DNA of 48,132 bases from Singulisphaera sp. (GCA_027451445.1 DAIDJG010000603.1:1-48132); one strand, 5' to 3'; positions 15,093 to 24,262 are shown, counted from the stretch's first letter. Numbers and translations are program-made. Notes: generated by a model from the letters alone, not told the origin.

Positions 15093-16343
15093 TCAGGGCT
15101 GATACCGCCCGATCAGGAGGCTCGCGTTGTGTCCGCCGAAGCCGAAGCTGTTGGACATCACGCGGTCGACACGGGTCTCGCGGGCGACGTTGGGGATATA
15201 GTCGAGGTCGCACCCCTCACCGGGGTTTTCGAGATTGATCGTGGGAGGCAACACGCCGCGCTCGATGGCGAGGGCCGAGATAACCAGCTCGACGCCACCG
15301 GAGGCACCCAGCAAGTGCCCCAGCTCGCTCTTGGTGCTGGAAATCTGAAGTTTCTTCGCGTGCGGTCCGAACACAAGCTTCATGGCCTTCGTCTCGGCCA
15401 GATCGCCGAGTCCGGTGCTTGTGCCGTGGGCGTTGATATAGTCGATCGAGTCAGCGCCGAGGCCGGCGTCGTCCAGACAGAGCTGCATCGCGCGGGCCGC
15501 CCCCCGTCCTTCCTCGTCCGGAGCGGTGATATGGGAGCCGTCGGCCGACATGCCGTAACCCAGCATTTCGGCGTAGATCCGGGCGCCTCGCTTGCGAGCG
15601 AGCGATTCTTCCTCCAGGATCAGGATCCCGGCTCCCTCGGACAGGACGAAGCCGTCGCGGTCGCGATCGAACGGTCGGCTGGCGCGGGTGGGATCCTCGT
15701 TGCGGGTGGAGAGGGCACGCATCGAGGCGAATCCGCCCAGACCCATGTGCGTGATCGCGGCCTCGCTACCTCCGGTGACCATCACATCGGCCATGCCGTT
15801 CTGGATGACCTTGAAGGCGTCGCCAATGGCATTGGCCGCCGACGCACACGCCGTCGCGATCGCCGAGTTCGGTCCGCGCAGGCCCCACCGGATGGAGACC
15901 TGGCCGCTGGCCGCATTGACCATCAGCTTGGGGATTGTGAAGGGGCTGATCCGCGACGGTCCCTTCTGCATCATCACGGAGTGCTGCGCTTCAAATTCAT
16001 TCAGACCGCCGATGCCCGAGCCAATGATCACACCGCACATGTGTGAAGGGAGCGACTCGAAGTTGATCCCCGAGTCGGCGACGGCCGACATGCTGGCGGC
16101 CATGGCGAACTGTGCAAAGCGGTCGAGGTGCCGCGCTTCTTTCACCCCGAACCGGGCCGCGGGATCCCAGCCGTGCACCTGGCCGCCGAAGTGGACCTTG
16201 AACTCGGTCGTGTCGAACAGCGTGAGCGGTGCGACTCCGCTCCGGCCCGCGCAAAGCGCTGACCAGAACTCTTCCAACTGATCACCAAGGGCCGTGACCA
16301 CCCCCATACCGGTGATGACGACCCGGCGCGGCGTTCCGATCAT
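15093..16343 (-). CDS. fabF: 3-oxoacyl-ACP synthase II
   Basis: Condensing enzyme that extends acyl-ACP with malonyl-ACP in fatty-acid synthesis. The 416 residues contain the Cys-His-His triad: C166 in ATACASAANA, His in INAHGTSTGLGD and His in SELGHLLGASGG; NSFGFGGHNASL is at the C-terminus. Length and motifs are normal for KAS II. Its ATG comes one base after the acpP stop, so the two are translationally coupled. The last gene of the plsX-fabD-fabG-acpP-fabF operon. Confidence 0.97.
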   Translation of the reverse strand: MIGTPRRVVITGMGVVTALGDQLEEFWSALCAGRSGVAPLTLFDTTEFKVHFGGQVHGWDPAARFGVKEARHLDRFAQFAMAASMSAVADSGINFESLPSHMCGVIIGSGIGGLNEFEAQHSVMMQKGPSRISPFTIPKLMVNAASGQVSIRWGLRGPNSAIATACASAANAIGDAFKVIQNGMADVMVTGGSEAAITHMGLGGFASMRALSTRNEDPTRASRPFDRDRDGFVLSEGAGILILEEESLARKRGARIYAEMLGYGMSADGSHITAPDEEGRGAARAMQLCLDDAGLGADSIDYINAHGTSTGLGDLAETKAMKLVFGPHAKKLQISSTKSELGHLLGASGGVELVISALAIERGVLPPTINLENPGEGCDLDYIPNVARETRVDRVMSNSFGFGGHNASLLIGRYQP

Positions 16344-16344
16344 G

Positions 16345-16578
16345 TTACTTCGTATGTTCCTGAATATAGTCGATGGCCTGCCCCACGGTCTGGATCTTCT
16401 CAGCCTCCTCGTCGGGGATCGTGATGTCGAACTCTTCTTCGAATTCCATGACCAGCTCGACGGTGTCGAGCGAGTCGGCTCCGAGGTCGTTGACGAACGA
16501 GGTTTCCCTGGTCACCTGGTCTTTGGCGACACCCATCTGCTCACTCACGATTTCGATCACACGTTCTTCCACAGACAC
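16345..16578 (-). CDS. acpP: Acyl carrier protein
   Basis: A 77-residue acidic carrier of acyl intermediates. The phosphopantetheine serine lies in [20 protein letters not shown]. The start is the GTG at 16578: AGGAGG ends 7 bases before it, while the in-frame TTG two codons upstream would sit directly against the Shine-Dalgarno. The C-terminus [15 protein letters not shown] is typical. It lies between fabG and fabF, as in many bacteria, but with a long 300-base gap after fabG that carries hairpins. Confidence 0.96.
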   Translation of the reverse strand: MSVEERVIEIVSEQMGVAKDQVTRETSFVNDLGADSLDTVELVMEFEEEFDITIPDEEAEKIQTVGQAIDYIQEHTK

Positions 16579-16618
16579 GGGCAAACCTCCTGGTCTTCGA
16601 TTTCCCTTTCGGTCGGGA

Positions 16619-16681
16619 CGTTCTCTGGCAACCTGGACGCCACCGTTCGGTTCCAGAGAACGAGCCGCCCTTGGGGGCGGA
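16619..16681 (-). promoter_or_regulatory. Hairpins in the fabG-acpP gap
   Basis: The gap 16579-16879 (about 300 bases) has no gene. It holds a perfect 10-bp inverted repeat, CGTTCTCTGG (16619-16628) and CCAGAGAACG (16653-16662), and beside it a short CCGCCC...GGGCGG hairpin (about 16666-16681). They lie 40-100 bases upstream of acpP. No T tract is seen. They could be a processing site, a partial terminator or the leader of a separate acpP promoter that sets the high ACP level; this is inference. Confidence 0.5.
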
Positions 16682-16879
16682 AATCACCGATGAAAAAGAC
16701 CCGCAACCCGCGTCCGCGGCCTTGACGCCACCGACTCCGGATTGTGGATCTCGCAATCTGTCCCTTGGTTTGGGCTGCCCCCGCTTCGCGAGAAGGGGAC
16801 ATTGCCGCAAAACGACCTAACTTATCAATCTCGGCTCGCGTTGTCCACGGGTTCTCGACCCAACTCGGCGTGCCTCAAC

Positions 16880-17653
16880 TCACGCCGTCATCCCGCCATC
16901 CACCGCAATTACCTGGCCCGTGATGTAGCTCGCGCCGGGACCGGAGAGGTAACACACCAGGTCTGCAATGTCTTCCGGCGCTCCGAGCCGTCGGACGGGA
17001 ACCCGCTCCTTGACCTCAGCCTTGATCTTGTCTGGGAGCACATCGGTCATGTCGGTCGTGATGAACCCGGGTGCCACGACGTTGACGGTGATGTTCCGAG
17101 ATGCCAGTTCCCGCGCGATCGTGCGGCTGAAACCGATCACTCCGGCCTTGCTCGCTGAGTAGTTCGCCTGACCTGGGTTTCCCATCAGGCCCGAGACGCT
17201 GCTGATATTGATGATCCGACCATAGCGCCCTCGCATCATGATGGCGCCCACGGCCCTGGAGAACAGGAATGTTCCCTTCAAGTTCGTATCAATGACCTCG
17301 TCCCAGGCGGCGTCCTCCATGCGGAGCATGAGACCATCGCGTGTGAGGCCGGCATTATTCACCAGGACGTGGATCTTGGGGAATTTCGCTTCCACCTCGT
17401 CCACCACGCGCTGAACGTCCGCAGGATTGGCAACGTTGGCGGCCCATCCCTCGGCAGTGCCCCCGGCGTCACGGATCGCCTGCAGCGTTCCCTCCAGGGC
17501 GGGAAGCGTGCGGGCGATCCCAGCGACCGTCGCGCCACAAGCTGCAAGTCGGATTGCGATCGCACGTCCAATACCGCGCGATGCGCCCGTGACGAGCGCA
17601 ACCTGACCGGTCAAATCCACACGGCATCCCGGGGCCGGTGCTCCCTCAGCCAT
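16880..17653 (-). CDS. fabG: 3-oxoacyl-ACP reductase
   Basis: NADPH-dependent reductase of the fatty-acid cycle, 257 residues, short-chain dehydrogenase fold. The Rossmann motif is TGASRGIGRAIA, NNAG follows at LVNNAGLTRDGLM, and the catalytic Ser and Tyr-x3-Lys are in INISSVSGLMG and NYSASKAG. The C-terminal GQVIAVDGGMTA is standard. The ATG at 17653 is chosen; GAAGGA lies about 11 bases upstream, and the earlier in-frame ATG at 17665 would abut it. In the fab operon, between fabD and acpP. Confidence 0.95.
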   Translation of the reverse strand: MAEGAPAPGCRVDLTGQVALVTGASRGIGRAIAIRLAACGATVAGIARTLPALEGTLQAIRDAGGTAEGWAANVANPADVQRVVDEVEAKFPKIHVLVNNAGLTRDGLMLRMEDAAWDEVIDTNLKGTFLFSRAVGAIMMRGRYGRIINISSVSGLMGNPGQANYSASKAGVIGFSRTIARELASRNITVNVVAPGFITTDMTDVLPDKIKAEVKERVPVRRLGAPEDIADLVCYLSGPGASYITGQVIAVDGGMTA

Positions 17654-17820
17654 CGTACGCAACATCCTTCGGCAAGAAGATTAAGAGCGAATCCTTCGGT
17701 CGATTGGTCGCCCGCGATACGGGTTGGGAACGTTATAATTGCCCCCAACCCCGCCGATCAACCCCAATTTCCATCCAACCCATGCTCCTTTCCACCGCAA
17801 GTCCGGTCCCCGGACGAGTT

Positions 17821-18756
17821 TCAGCGTGCCGCGACGCTCGTGCAAGGCGTCTTTCGGTCGATCCGCTTGAGCAAGCCGGTCAGCACTCGGCCGGGACCGA
17901 TCTCATAGAAGGTATTGAATCCATCGGCGAGCATTCGGCGCATCGAGTCCTCCCAGCGCACCCCCTGGAGCACCTGGGCGACCAGAATGCGGCGCAGTTC
18001 GTCCGGCTCGGAGTGGGGCGCGGCGTCGACATTCGAATAGACAGGAATGCGTGGCGACGTAAGGGGCGCGGCGGCAAGGACCTCCGCGAGCTGATCATCA
18101 GCCGGCTTCATCAATTCGGAATGAAATGCGCCGGCGACGGCCAACGGGATGACTCTCGACGCACCAAGTTCGGTGGCTACTCCTTCGAGATGCTCGAGCG
18201 CTGCCTTTTCTCCGGAGACGACAATGTTGCCAGGACCGAGCAGGTTCGCCTTCCAGGCTCGGCCGTGAGGCAAGAGCCGCCGGCAGAGTTCGTCAACGGT
18301 TGGTTCATCGAGCCCAACAACGCTCGACATGCCACTCGCGGTTGCAACCGCGGCCGCCTGCATCGCCTGACCCCGGCGCCGAACGATCTTCAATCCGGTT
18401 TCGAAGTCGAGAGCACCCGCGAAGACGAGCGCCGTGTATTCGCCCAGGCTCAATCCCGCTGCGCCCGCACAGGCCGCGACGACCTCGGGCTCCCTGGCCT
18501 TCAAGTCTTCGAGAGCCGCCAGACTCGCGACGAAGATCGCCGGCTGGCTGACATCCGTAGCCGCAAGGGCTTCGGCGGGCCCTTCGAAGCAGAGCGTGCG
18601 CAGGTCGAAGCCGAGGATCTCGTTGGCTCGGTCGAATAATGCGCGGGCGGCGGGCAATTCCTCATCCAGCGCACGACCCATACCAGGGATCTGCGCCCCC
18701 TGCCCTGGAAAGAGGAAAGCGATCTTGGGAGCGTTGGAACCGTCTGAAGCAGACAT
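17821..18756 (-). CDS. fabD: Malonyl-CoA:ACP transacylase
   Basis: Loads malonyl groups onto ACP. The 311-residue protein has FLFPGQGAQIPGMGRAL near the N-terminus, the nucleophile serine in AGLSLGEYTALVFAG (GxSxG) and the catalytic His in AVAGAFHSELMKPA, with NIVVSGE in the small domain. The ATG at 18756 gives the usual N-terminus MSASDGSNAPKIAFLF; an upstream in-frame TTG overlaps plsX and is less likely. It lies 36 bases after plsX and 167 bases before fabG in one operon. Confidence 0.96.
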   Translation of the reverse strand: MSASDGSNAPKIAFLFPGQGAQIPGMGRALDEELPAARALFDRANEILGFDLRTLCFEGPAEALAATDVSQPAIFVASLAALEDLKAREPEVVAACAGAAGLSLGEYTALVFAGALDFETGLKIVRRRGQAMQAAAVATASGMSSVVGLDEPTVDELCRRLLPHGRAWKANLLGPGNIVVSGEKAALEHLEGVATELGASRVIPLAVAGAFHSELMKPADDQLAEVLAAAPLTSPRIPVYSNVDAAPHSEPDELRRILVAQVLQGVRWEDSMRRMLADGFNTFYEIGPGRVLTGLLKRIDRKTPCTSVAAR

Positions 18757-18792
18757 GGAGATTAATCTTGCTGTTAATAACGAGGGAAGCAA

Positions 18793-19818
18793 TTAGCCGT
18801 TTGTGGTTGGCCCTGCAGCCAGGGCTTCGATGATTTGCGTGTTAAGCTTCTCGTCGGCCATCGTCCCGGCGACTCGAACCGCATTGCGGATCGCTCGCTC
18901 TTTCGATGAACCGTGGCAAATGATGCAAGCGCCTCGGATACCGAGCAACGGCCCGCCGCCGAACTCCTGATACTCGAACCGGGTCTTCAACCCCTTCAAG
19001 GATGCGGCAATCTTGCGGCCGTCGTCCGCGGAAAGCTCGGGAATCAGATGGGCGAGTTCTTGCTTGAGTGTCGCGAAGAGGAATTCGACCGCCCCTTCGC
19101 CCGCCTTGAGCAGCACGTTGCCCACGAATCCTTCGCAGACGATCACGCGGACGTGTCCTTCGTAGATATCTCGGCCTTCGACGTTGCCGACAAAGCGATG
19201 TGCGAGGGGACTGTTCTGGTAGAGCGCCCGGGTTGCTTTGGTGAGGTCGGTCCCTTTATCTTCCTCTGTCCCCACGTTCATGATGCCGATTTTCGGCTCC
19301 GTCACGCCGAGGATCGTCTCCGCGTAGATGGAACCCATCACTCCATATTGATAGAGATCCTCGGCCTTGGCGTTCATGTTGGCGCCGACGTCGATGATGA
19401 CAATCGGGCCCTGGTGCGAGGGGAAAATCGCGGCGATGCCGGGCCGGCGCACGCCGGGCAGGAACATCTTGGCGTTGAACAGGGCCGAGGCCACCATCGC
19501 ACCGGTGTTCCCTGCCGAGACCACCGCTTTCACCTCGCCGGTGGCCACGAGACCCCAGCAACGGGAAATCGAGTTATCCCGCTTCTTGCGGAGCGCTTCC
19601 ACCGGCTTTTCGTCCATGCCGACCACCTGGCTGGCATGCACGATCGGCAACCGGTCGCGCGGGGCATCCGGGGCCTTGGCAAGCTCGGCCTCGATCTGGG
19701 CCTGGTCACCGACGAGCACAACCGTGATTCCCGGCTCATCGCGCACGGCCTCCACGGCGCCGGCGATAATCGGCCCGGGGGCGTGATCCCCTCCCATCGC
19801 GTCCAGGGCAATCCGCAT
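18793..19818 (-). CDS. plsX: Phosphate acyltransferase PlsX
   Basis: Makes acyl-phosphate from acyl-ACP, the first step of phospholipid synthesis in PlsX/PlsY bacteria. The 341-residue product starts MRIALDAMGGDHAPGPIIAG, the family N-terminus, and contains SAGNTGAMVASALF, RPGIAAIFPSHQGP, IIDVGANMNAKAEDLYQYG and CEGFVGNVLLKAGEGA. GGAGAG lies 8 bases before the ATG at 19818. It is the first gene of the fab operon. The usual upstream neighbour rpmF (L32) was looked for and not seen, nor is fabH between plsX and fabD. Confidence 0.95.
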   Translation of the reverse strand: MRIALDAMGGDHAPGPIIAGAVEAVRDEPGITVVLVGDQAQIEAELAKAPDAPRDRLPIVHASQVVGMDEKPVEALRKKRDNSISRCWGLVATGEVKAVVSAGNTGAMVASALFNAKMFLPGVRRPGIAAIFPSHQGPIVIIDVGANMNAKAEDLYQYGVMGSIYAETILGVTEPKIGIMNVGTEEDKGTDLTKATRALYQNSPLAHRFVGNVEGRDIYEGHVRVIVCEGFVGNVLLKAGEGAVEFLFATLKQELAHLIPELSADDGRKIAASLKGLKTRFEYQEFGGGPLLGIRGACIICHGSSKERAIRNAVRVAGTMADEKLNTQIIEALAAGPTTNG

Positions 19819-20357
19819 GGAGACGCTCTCCAACTCGGGCGACAGCAGGGTAGAAAGCAATTCAGACGAGTTCGGGATGCCGAGAAGCGGGGCACCCGAC
19901 CCGACTTCCCGCATCCCGTAACGTGCAACACTGACGTTGAAGTTGATCGACTTCCGTGACGGCACCGAAGACCGGACAGCGTCCTATCCCAATCTCTCTC
20001 CCCAACCCCGTCACACCGGGTGTTCTGACGTCGTCTTCCGGCGCGCGGATCATCCTATGAGATCCGGAATGAGGCTGTCAAGCATTCGATCGAAGGAGCC
20101 GAGCCGTTTGCTCTCAAACAGCAGAGTGTGGCGTTGCCGACAGAGTCGGGGGCTGTAAGGCGCTATTGAGACGGTTTCACGATGCTAGACGTCCCATGGC
20201 AAGTATGCCGATGCCGGCGCGGAATGTGAGACGGCGGCGTGCGCGATCAATGCGTCGGCACACAGCCGCCGTCCGTCCGTCATCGGAGTGAACTACACTC
20301 GTGATCCGTTGCTGTCAATTCGATCGACCGTCCAGCATGACGGTTCTTGGCGCACTC
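19819..20357. other. Intergenic region upstream of plsX
   Basis: About 540 bases without a recognisable gene on either strand. I looked specifically for rpmF, which often precedes plsX, and did not find its CPxC zinc motif. The region must hold the plsX-operon promoter (minus strand); no clear consensus boxes were identified. Confidence 0.5.
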
Positions 20358-21983
20358 TCAACCGTGCCCATGTCCGTGTCCATGTCCGTGCCCGTTCCCG
20401 CCGCCGTGTCCGTTCCCGCCGCCGTGTCCGTTCCCGTTTCCGCCCTGGTTTTGATTGCCCCCGTCTCCGCCTTGGTTTCCTTGGCTGCCCTGGCCGCCTT
20501 GGTTCACGGTGTTTTGGGCCACGAGGAACTGAGTCGTGCCCGTGGCATCGACGAACGATTCGGGCGACAATGCCAGGTCGTCGATCACCGTGTTCGTCGA
20601 GATCGTGTTAGTTTCCAGGCCCCTGAGGAAGAAGGCGTCACCCGATGCATCGGGCGCCCGATTCAAGACAAGGAGGTAACTCTGATTGATGAAATCTTGA
20701 TCGGATTCGGGAGAGTAGAGCAGATCGGAGATCACGATGTCGCGGTTGACTCCTGCGTTCAGGAGGTTGGTGAAATAAGCCTGTCCCGCGGCGTCGGGCG
20801 CGCGTCCGAGGATCGCCTGGTAGGCTGCGGTGATGAATCCGGCATTGTCCGGGTGATCCGCGCTGAATTCGGCGGAATCCAACAGCGCTTGCTCAATCAT
20901 GCGCGGAGTTGCACCGGCCTGGAGCCAACCCGTGAACGTGGCCAGACCCGACGGATCGGGAGCGCGGCCAAGCACGGTCTGATAGAGTTGCGTGATCACC
21001 TTCGTGTCGTACTCCGACGAGGTTTGCAGGATCGTGATGACCTGGGCGGGAGTCATCCCGTTCTGCATCGCGTTCACGAAGACGTTTTCGTCGTTCTGGT
21101 TCGCCTCGCGGCCGACAATGACGAGGAACGCATCGTCGACGAACTCTTGATCGACCACCGTTTGATCGTTGGTGTCTTCATTCCCTTGCCCCATGTCGTG
21201 GGGGACGACCACGTTCGTGAAATTCGACACCAGCGGGGACGAGGCGCTGTTCTGAGCGCTCACGTTGATCGTGTACACGCGGCCGGCCTTGTCCTGTCCG
21301 AGCCGGCTCGATTCGAGTGACACCTGGAATTGATAGGTGTATGTGAACGTGCCGTTCGGGTTTGCAATAGGTGCGCTCAGTGTGGTCGTACCCGTGAGGA
21401 TCGGTGCGCCCGGGTTTTCCGAATCATCGACGTTATAGGAGATCGTTGAGGGGGAATTCGCGGTTCCGGGCATGGCCGTGCTCGTCACCGTTCCCGAAAC
21501 CGTGACTGTCACATCCTTGTGATTCGGCGGCCAGAGAACGTTCGGGGTCGCGGAGACGGTGAGCGTCGTCGCCGGCTGGGCGATCGCGCCGGGTCCGATC
21601 TCGATAACCAGGCTATTCAGCGCCTCCACGTTGCCCGCCGGGTCGATCGAGAAGTACTTCACGTCGTATGTGCCGTCGGCATTCAACGTGATGGTGTTCC
21701 CTTTCGTGAAGGTGAACCCGTTGTCGGTACTGAACTCGGTCGTCAGGTTGTTCGACGCAAAGTTGGGGTCGGTCGCTGACAGGTTGACCGTCACGGTCGA
21801 TCCGCTGGCGGCCTCATAGGTTGGGACGGCGGCACCTGTGACTTGTGCGGCGCCGCTCACCATCGCCGACGTCATGGGTGGTGAGGCATTCGAGAGCAAC
21901 CGCCGCTCTTCCAGATCCATCACTCCCAGCGCGCACTGTCTACGCCGCCGGTTTCCCGGCACTCGAAGCATGGTACGGAACAT
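20358..21983 (-). CDS. Secreted DUF4214-repeat protein with Gly/His tail
   Basis: About 541 residues. The N-terminus (MFRTMLRVPGNRRRRQ, then DLEERRLLSNA) carries the LE-x-R-x-LLS motif seen at the start of many exported planctomycete proteins. Residues 40-250 look like beta-sandwich/Ig-type repeats (STDNGFTFTKGNTITLNADG, NVLWPPNHKDVTVTVSGT). Residues 270-470 hold about four DUF4214 repeats with the LGRAPDxxG core (VLGRAPDPSGLATF, ILGRAPDAAGQAYF, VLNRAPDASGDAFF). The tail is low-complexity Gly, Asn, Gln and then alternating Gly-His to the last residue, a possible metal-binding end. The ATG at 21983 with GGGGGAGAAG upstream is preferred over an upstream TTG. Probably surface-associated; no enzyme motif seen. 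Confidence 0.82.
   Translation of the reverse strand: MFRTMLRVPGNRRRRQCALGVMDLEERRLLSNASPPMTSAMVSGAAQVTGAAVPTYEAASGSTVTVNLSATDPNFASNNLTTEFSTDNGFTFTKGNTITLNADGTYDVKYFSIDPAGNVEALNSLVIEIGPGAIAQPATTLTVSATPNVLWPPNHKDVTVTVSGTVTSTAMPGTANSPSTISYNVDDSENPGAPILTGTTTLSAPIANPNGTFTYTYQFQVSLESSRLGQDKAGRVYTINVSAQNSASSPLVSNFTNVVVPHDMGQGNEDTNDQTVVDQEFVDDAFLVIVGREANQNDENVFVNAMQNGMTPAQVITILQTSSEYDTKVITQLYQTVLGRAPDPSGLATFTGWLQAGATPRMIEQALLDSAEFSADHPDNAGFITAAYQAILGRAPDAAGQAYFTNLLNAGVNRDIVISDLLYSPESDQDFINQSYLLVLNRAPDASGDAFFLRGLETNTISTNTVIDDLALSPESFVDATGTTQFLVAQNTVNQGGQGSQGNQGGDGGNQNQGGNGNGHGGGNGHGGGNGHGHGHGHGHG
20361..20440. repeat. Short tandem repeats coding the Gly/Asn/His tail
   Basis: Imperfect tandem units, GTGTCCATGTCC-like hexamers and two copies of the 18-base unit GTTCCCGCCGCCGTGTCC, at the 3' end of the DUF4214 gene. 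They code for GNGHGGGNGHGGGNGHGHGH-type sequence and are expected to vary in copy number by slippage. Confidence 0.7.
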
Positions 21984-22315
21984 CTTCTCCCCCCTCTCGA
22001 AGCCGAAGGATCTCCTTAGACGAATCGATGTGTGCTGATCCAAAGATTCGCGGATTACTAGGAGTGTGCATGCAATCGCCGTGCCTAACGATTGACACTT
22101 TCAGCGCTTTGCGAGGTGGCGGAACTCTTGCACGATGATGCACTTCGGACCACCGTCGCGTGCGGCGAGCGAACGCTCACGGATTGACGCCTTGATCGCT
22201 GTCCGGTCTGGTCGGCGCGAGGATCCGCCCAGTCCGAGTCCCGAGCAGGCTGGTGCGCGCGGGCATTGTACGCGATCGCGCTTCGTACGGCTAAGAGGGT
22301 CGACAATGCCGAGCC
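21984..22315. other. Intergenic region between phnZ-like and DUF4214 genes
   Basis: 332 bases between two minus-strand genes, with no ORF that looks real. It should contain the promoter of the DUF4214 gene. Nothing more specific is seen. Confidence 0.4.
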
Positions 22316-22879
22316 TTAGGAGATGCTCACGACTCGCTCCAACCAGGGGACATAGTCCTCGATCCCCGGCACTTCGAGCTCAGCGACTTTAGCCGAATCA
22401 TCACATCGTCTCAAAGTGACGGCCGCGTCCACATGGGGGGAACTGCGAAATCGTGCGACTTCCTCAGGCGACATCGGTCCACCCTGGAGCCGGAGACTTA
22501 CCTTCGAGGGTTCGCTAAGGGCTTCGTAGTAGCCGGTTTCCGTCGCGCACAAGAAGCGCTTGGCGTCGACGTGGAGACGCGCGGGCTCGACCACTGCGGG
22601 GCCGAACCGGGCGGCAAGCCACCGTCCGGCGAGCTCCTCGTGCCGATCATCAACGCCGTGGTCGGGAGCGTCGTCGGGCAAATCGTGTAAAAGGTGGCCC
22701 ACATCATGAAGCAGAGCGGCGACCACGAGTTCCGGGCTTCCACCAGCCTGCTGCGCAAAATACGCGGCCTGGAGCGCGTGAGTGCGCTGGGATACGCACT
22801 CGCCGCCATAGGCCGAGTCGCCACGTTCGGCGAAGAGTGAAAGGATCTCGTCCACGACGGGGTTTCGCGTTTGGCTCAT
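22316..22879 (-). CDS. phnZ: PhnZ-like HD-domain mixed-valent diiron oxygenase
   Basis: A 187-residue HD-domain protein of the PhnZ family, which in the known case cleaves 2-amino-1-hydroxyethylphosphonate to glycine and phosphate with O2. The residues known for PhnZ line up at nearly identical positions: Y24 and E27 in AYGGE, iron ligands H34, H58 and D59 (LLHDVGH), H80 (DDRH), H103 (RLHVDAKR) and a late Asp at 160/161 (RRCDD). ALQAAYFAQQAG and LRLQGGPMSPEE also match the family. Start ATG 22879; an in-frame GTG at 22906 is an alternative. It is divergent from a DUF5690 transporter and ADH gene. The exact substrate is inferred. Confidence 0.88.
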   Translation of the reverse strand: MSQTRNPVVDEILSLFAERGDSAYGGECVSQRTHALQAAYFAQQAGGSPELVVAALLHDVGHLLHDLPDDAPDHGVDDRHEELAGRWLAARFGPAVVEPARLHVDAKRFLCATETGYYEALSEPSKVSLRLQGGPMSPEEVARFRSSPHVDAAVTLRRCDDSAKVAELEVPGIEDYVPWLERVVSIS

Positions 22880-22933
22880 TTTTGTCCCGCCACATCCTTT
22901 CTTCACGCCCGCCTGTTAGAGTCGTGGTTTCCG
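22880..22933. promoter_or_regulatory. Short divergent control region of phosphonate-type module
   Basis: Only about 54 bases separate the phnZ-like start from the opposite transporter start at 22934 (84 if that gene starts at 22964). Both promoters must overlap each other or the coding ends, which implies joint control. No consensus boxes or operator were identified by eye. Confidence 0.4.
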
Positions 22934-24262
22934 ATGGCAACCCGAATGCGCCCACATTCTTCCATGACCCAAGCGACTCGACAACCAGAAGCCCCACGCT
23001 TGCCCCGATCCCCCTGGGCGCTTTCGCTCTGGGCGGTCACGGCGGCGTTCGGTACGTACTTTTGCACTTATGCGTTTCGCAAGCCCTGGACGGCCGCCAC
23101 CTTTGCCGACGGGAGCGTTTGGGGTGTTGCCGAGAAGAGCGTGCTGGTGACCGCTCAGATCCTGGGCTACATGGCCGCGAAGTTTGCCGGCGTCCGCGTG
23201 ATTGCCGAGATGCCCCCGGAGCGGCGGGCCGCCGGTATCCTGGGCCTCTGCGCAGGGGCTGAGCTTGCGCTCGTGCTGTTCGGAGGCGTCCCGTCGCCTT
23301 TGCACGTCGCCGCCTTGTTCCTCAATGGGCTGGCCCTGGGGATGGTTTTCGGCCTGGTGCTCGGGTTCCTCGAGGGACGTCGGCAGACGGAGGCGCTCAC
23401 CGCGGGGCTCTGCGCGAGCTTCATCCTGGCTGATGGCGTCTGCAAGTCGGCCGGCACCTGGCTGATGAAAGAGGGCATCTCGGAACGATGGATGCCATCG
23501 GCGGCGGGTTTGCTGTTCGTGCCGCCAATGTTACTCTTCGTTTGGATGCTGACGCGCATCCCGCCCCCTGACTCTCGCGACATCGCCCAGCGCAGCAAGC
23601 GTTTACCGATGGATCGGACCGATCGCGCTGAGATGCTCCTTCGACACGGGGGTGGCATTCTCGCAATCGTGGCCGCGTATCTGTTGGTCTCCGTCGCGCG
23701 CGGGATTCGGGCTGACTTCGCCCCCGAGATCTGGAACGCTCTGGCCATTAGTGCCACGCCCGCCACCTTCGCGAATTCCGAGGTCTTCGTCGCTCTCGGT
23801 GTTCTCGTCGTCAATGGGATGAGCATTTTGATTCTCGACAACCACAAAGCTTTCTTCATATCGCTTGGAGTTGGTCTTTCCGGCTGCGTCTTGATGATCG
23901 CTGCCCTGGCTGGCCGGCAGTTGGGCGTTATCGCTCCGTTCCCGTTCATGGTGTTGCTCGGCCTGGGGCTGTACCTGCCTTACGTCGCCGTGCACACCAC
24001 GGTCTTCGAGCGCTTGATCGCGATGACCCGTGATCGGGGAAACCTCGGCTTCCTGCTCTACGTCGCCGACGCCGTCGGCTACATGGCGTACGCGGCGCTG
24101 GTGCTCGTCAAGGGGTGGTTACCTGTGCAGGCCGATCCCTTATCGTTTTTCATGAACTCGTGGTGGGTCATCGGGATCTTGACGATCCTCAGCCTGGTTG
24201 CGGCCTGGTCCTACTTCGCCGCACGCTCGCCGCAGTCGCTGGTCGATGGGGTTGAATCATGA
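22934..24262 (+). CDS. DUF5690 / MFS-like membrane transporter
   Basis: About 442 residues with some 12 membrane segments (for example WALSLWAVTAAFGTYFCTYA, LNGLALGMVFGLVLGFLEGR, FPFMVLLGLGLYLPYVAVHT). FRKPWTAATF after TM1 and FLEGRRQTEALTAGLCASF are typical of the DUF5690 family, an MFS-related group. Candidate starts are ATG 22934 and ATG 22964; the second gives a shorter cytoplasmic N-terminus. The stop overlaps the start of the ADH gene (ATGA), so the two are coupled. By context it may import or export a phosphonate or its product; that is inference from the PhnZ-like and ADH neighbours. Confidence 0.8.
   Translation: MATRMRPHSSMTQATRQPEAPRLPRSPWALSLWAVTAAFGTYFCTYAFRKPWTAATFADGSVWGVAEKSVLVTAQILGYMAAKFAGVRVIAEMPPERRAAGILGLCAGAELALVLFGGVPSPLHVAALFLNGLALGMVFGLVLGFLEGRRQTEALTAGLCASFILADGVCKSAGTWLMKEGISERWMPSAAGLLFVPPMLLFVWMLTRIPPPDSRDIAQRSKRLPMDRTDRAEMLLRHGGGILAIVAAYLLVSVARGIRADFAPEIWNALAISATPATFANSEVFVALGVLVVNGMSILILDNHKAFFISLGVGLSGCVLMIAALAGRQLGVIAPFPFMVLLGLGLYLPYVAVHTTVFERLIAMTRDRGNLGFLLYVADAVGYMAYAALVLVKGWLPVQADPLSFFMNSWWVIGILTILSLVAAWSYFAARSPQSLVDGVES

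Noticed and set aside
19819-20357. Possible rpmF (L32) upstream of plsX
   Set aside because: No zinc-finger CPxC pattern or MAVPKR-type start was found on either strand.
20361-20440. Short tandem repeats as a CRISPR array
   Set aside because: The units are contiguous, have no spacers and encode the Gly/Asn/His tail in frame.
20301-21320. Plus-strand ORF (339 codons) opposite the DUF4214 gene
   Set aside because: It reads through the complement of the Gly/His repeat and DUF4214 repeats, with no own domain.
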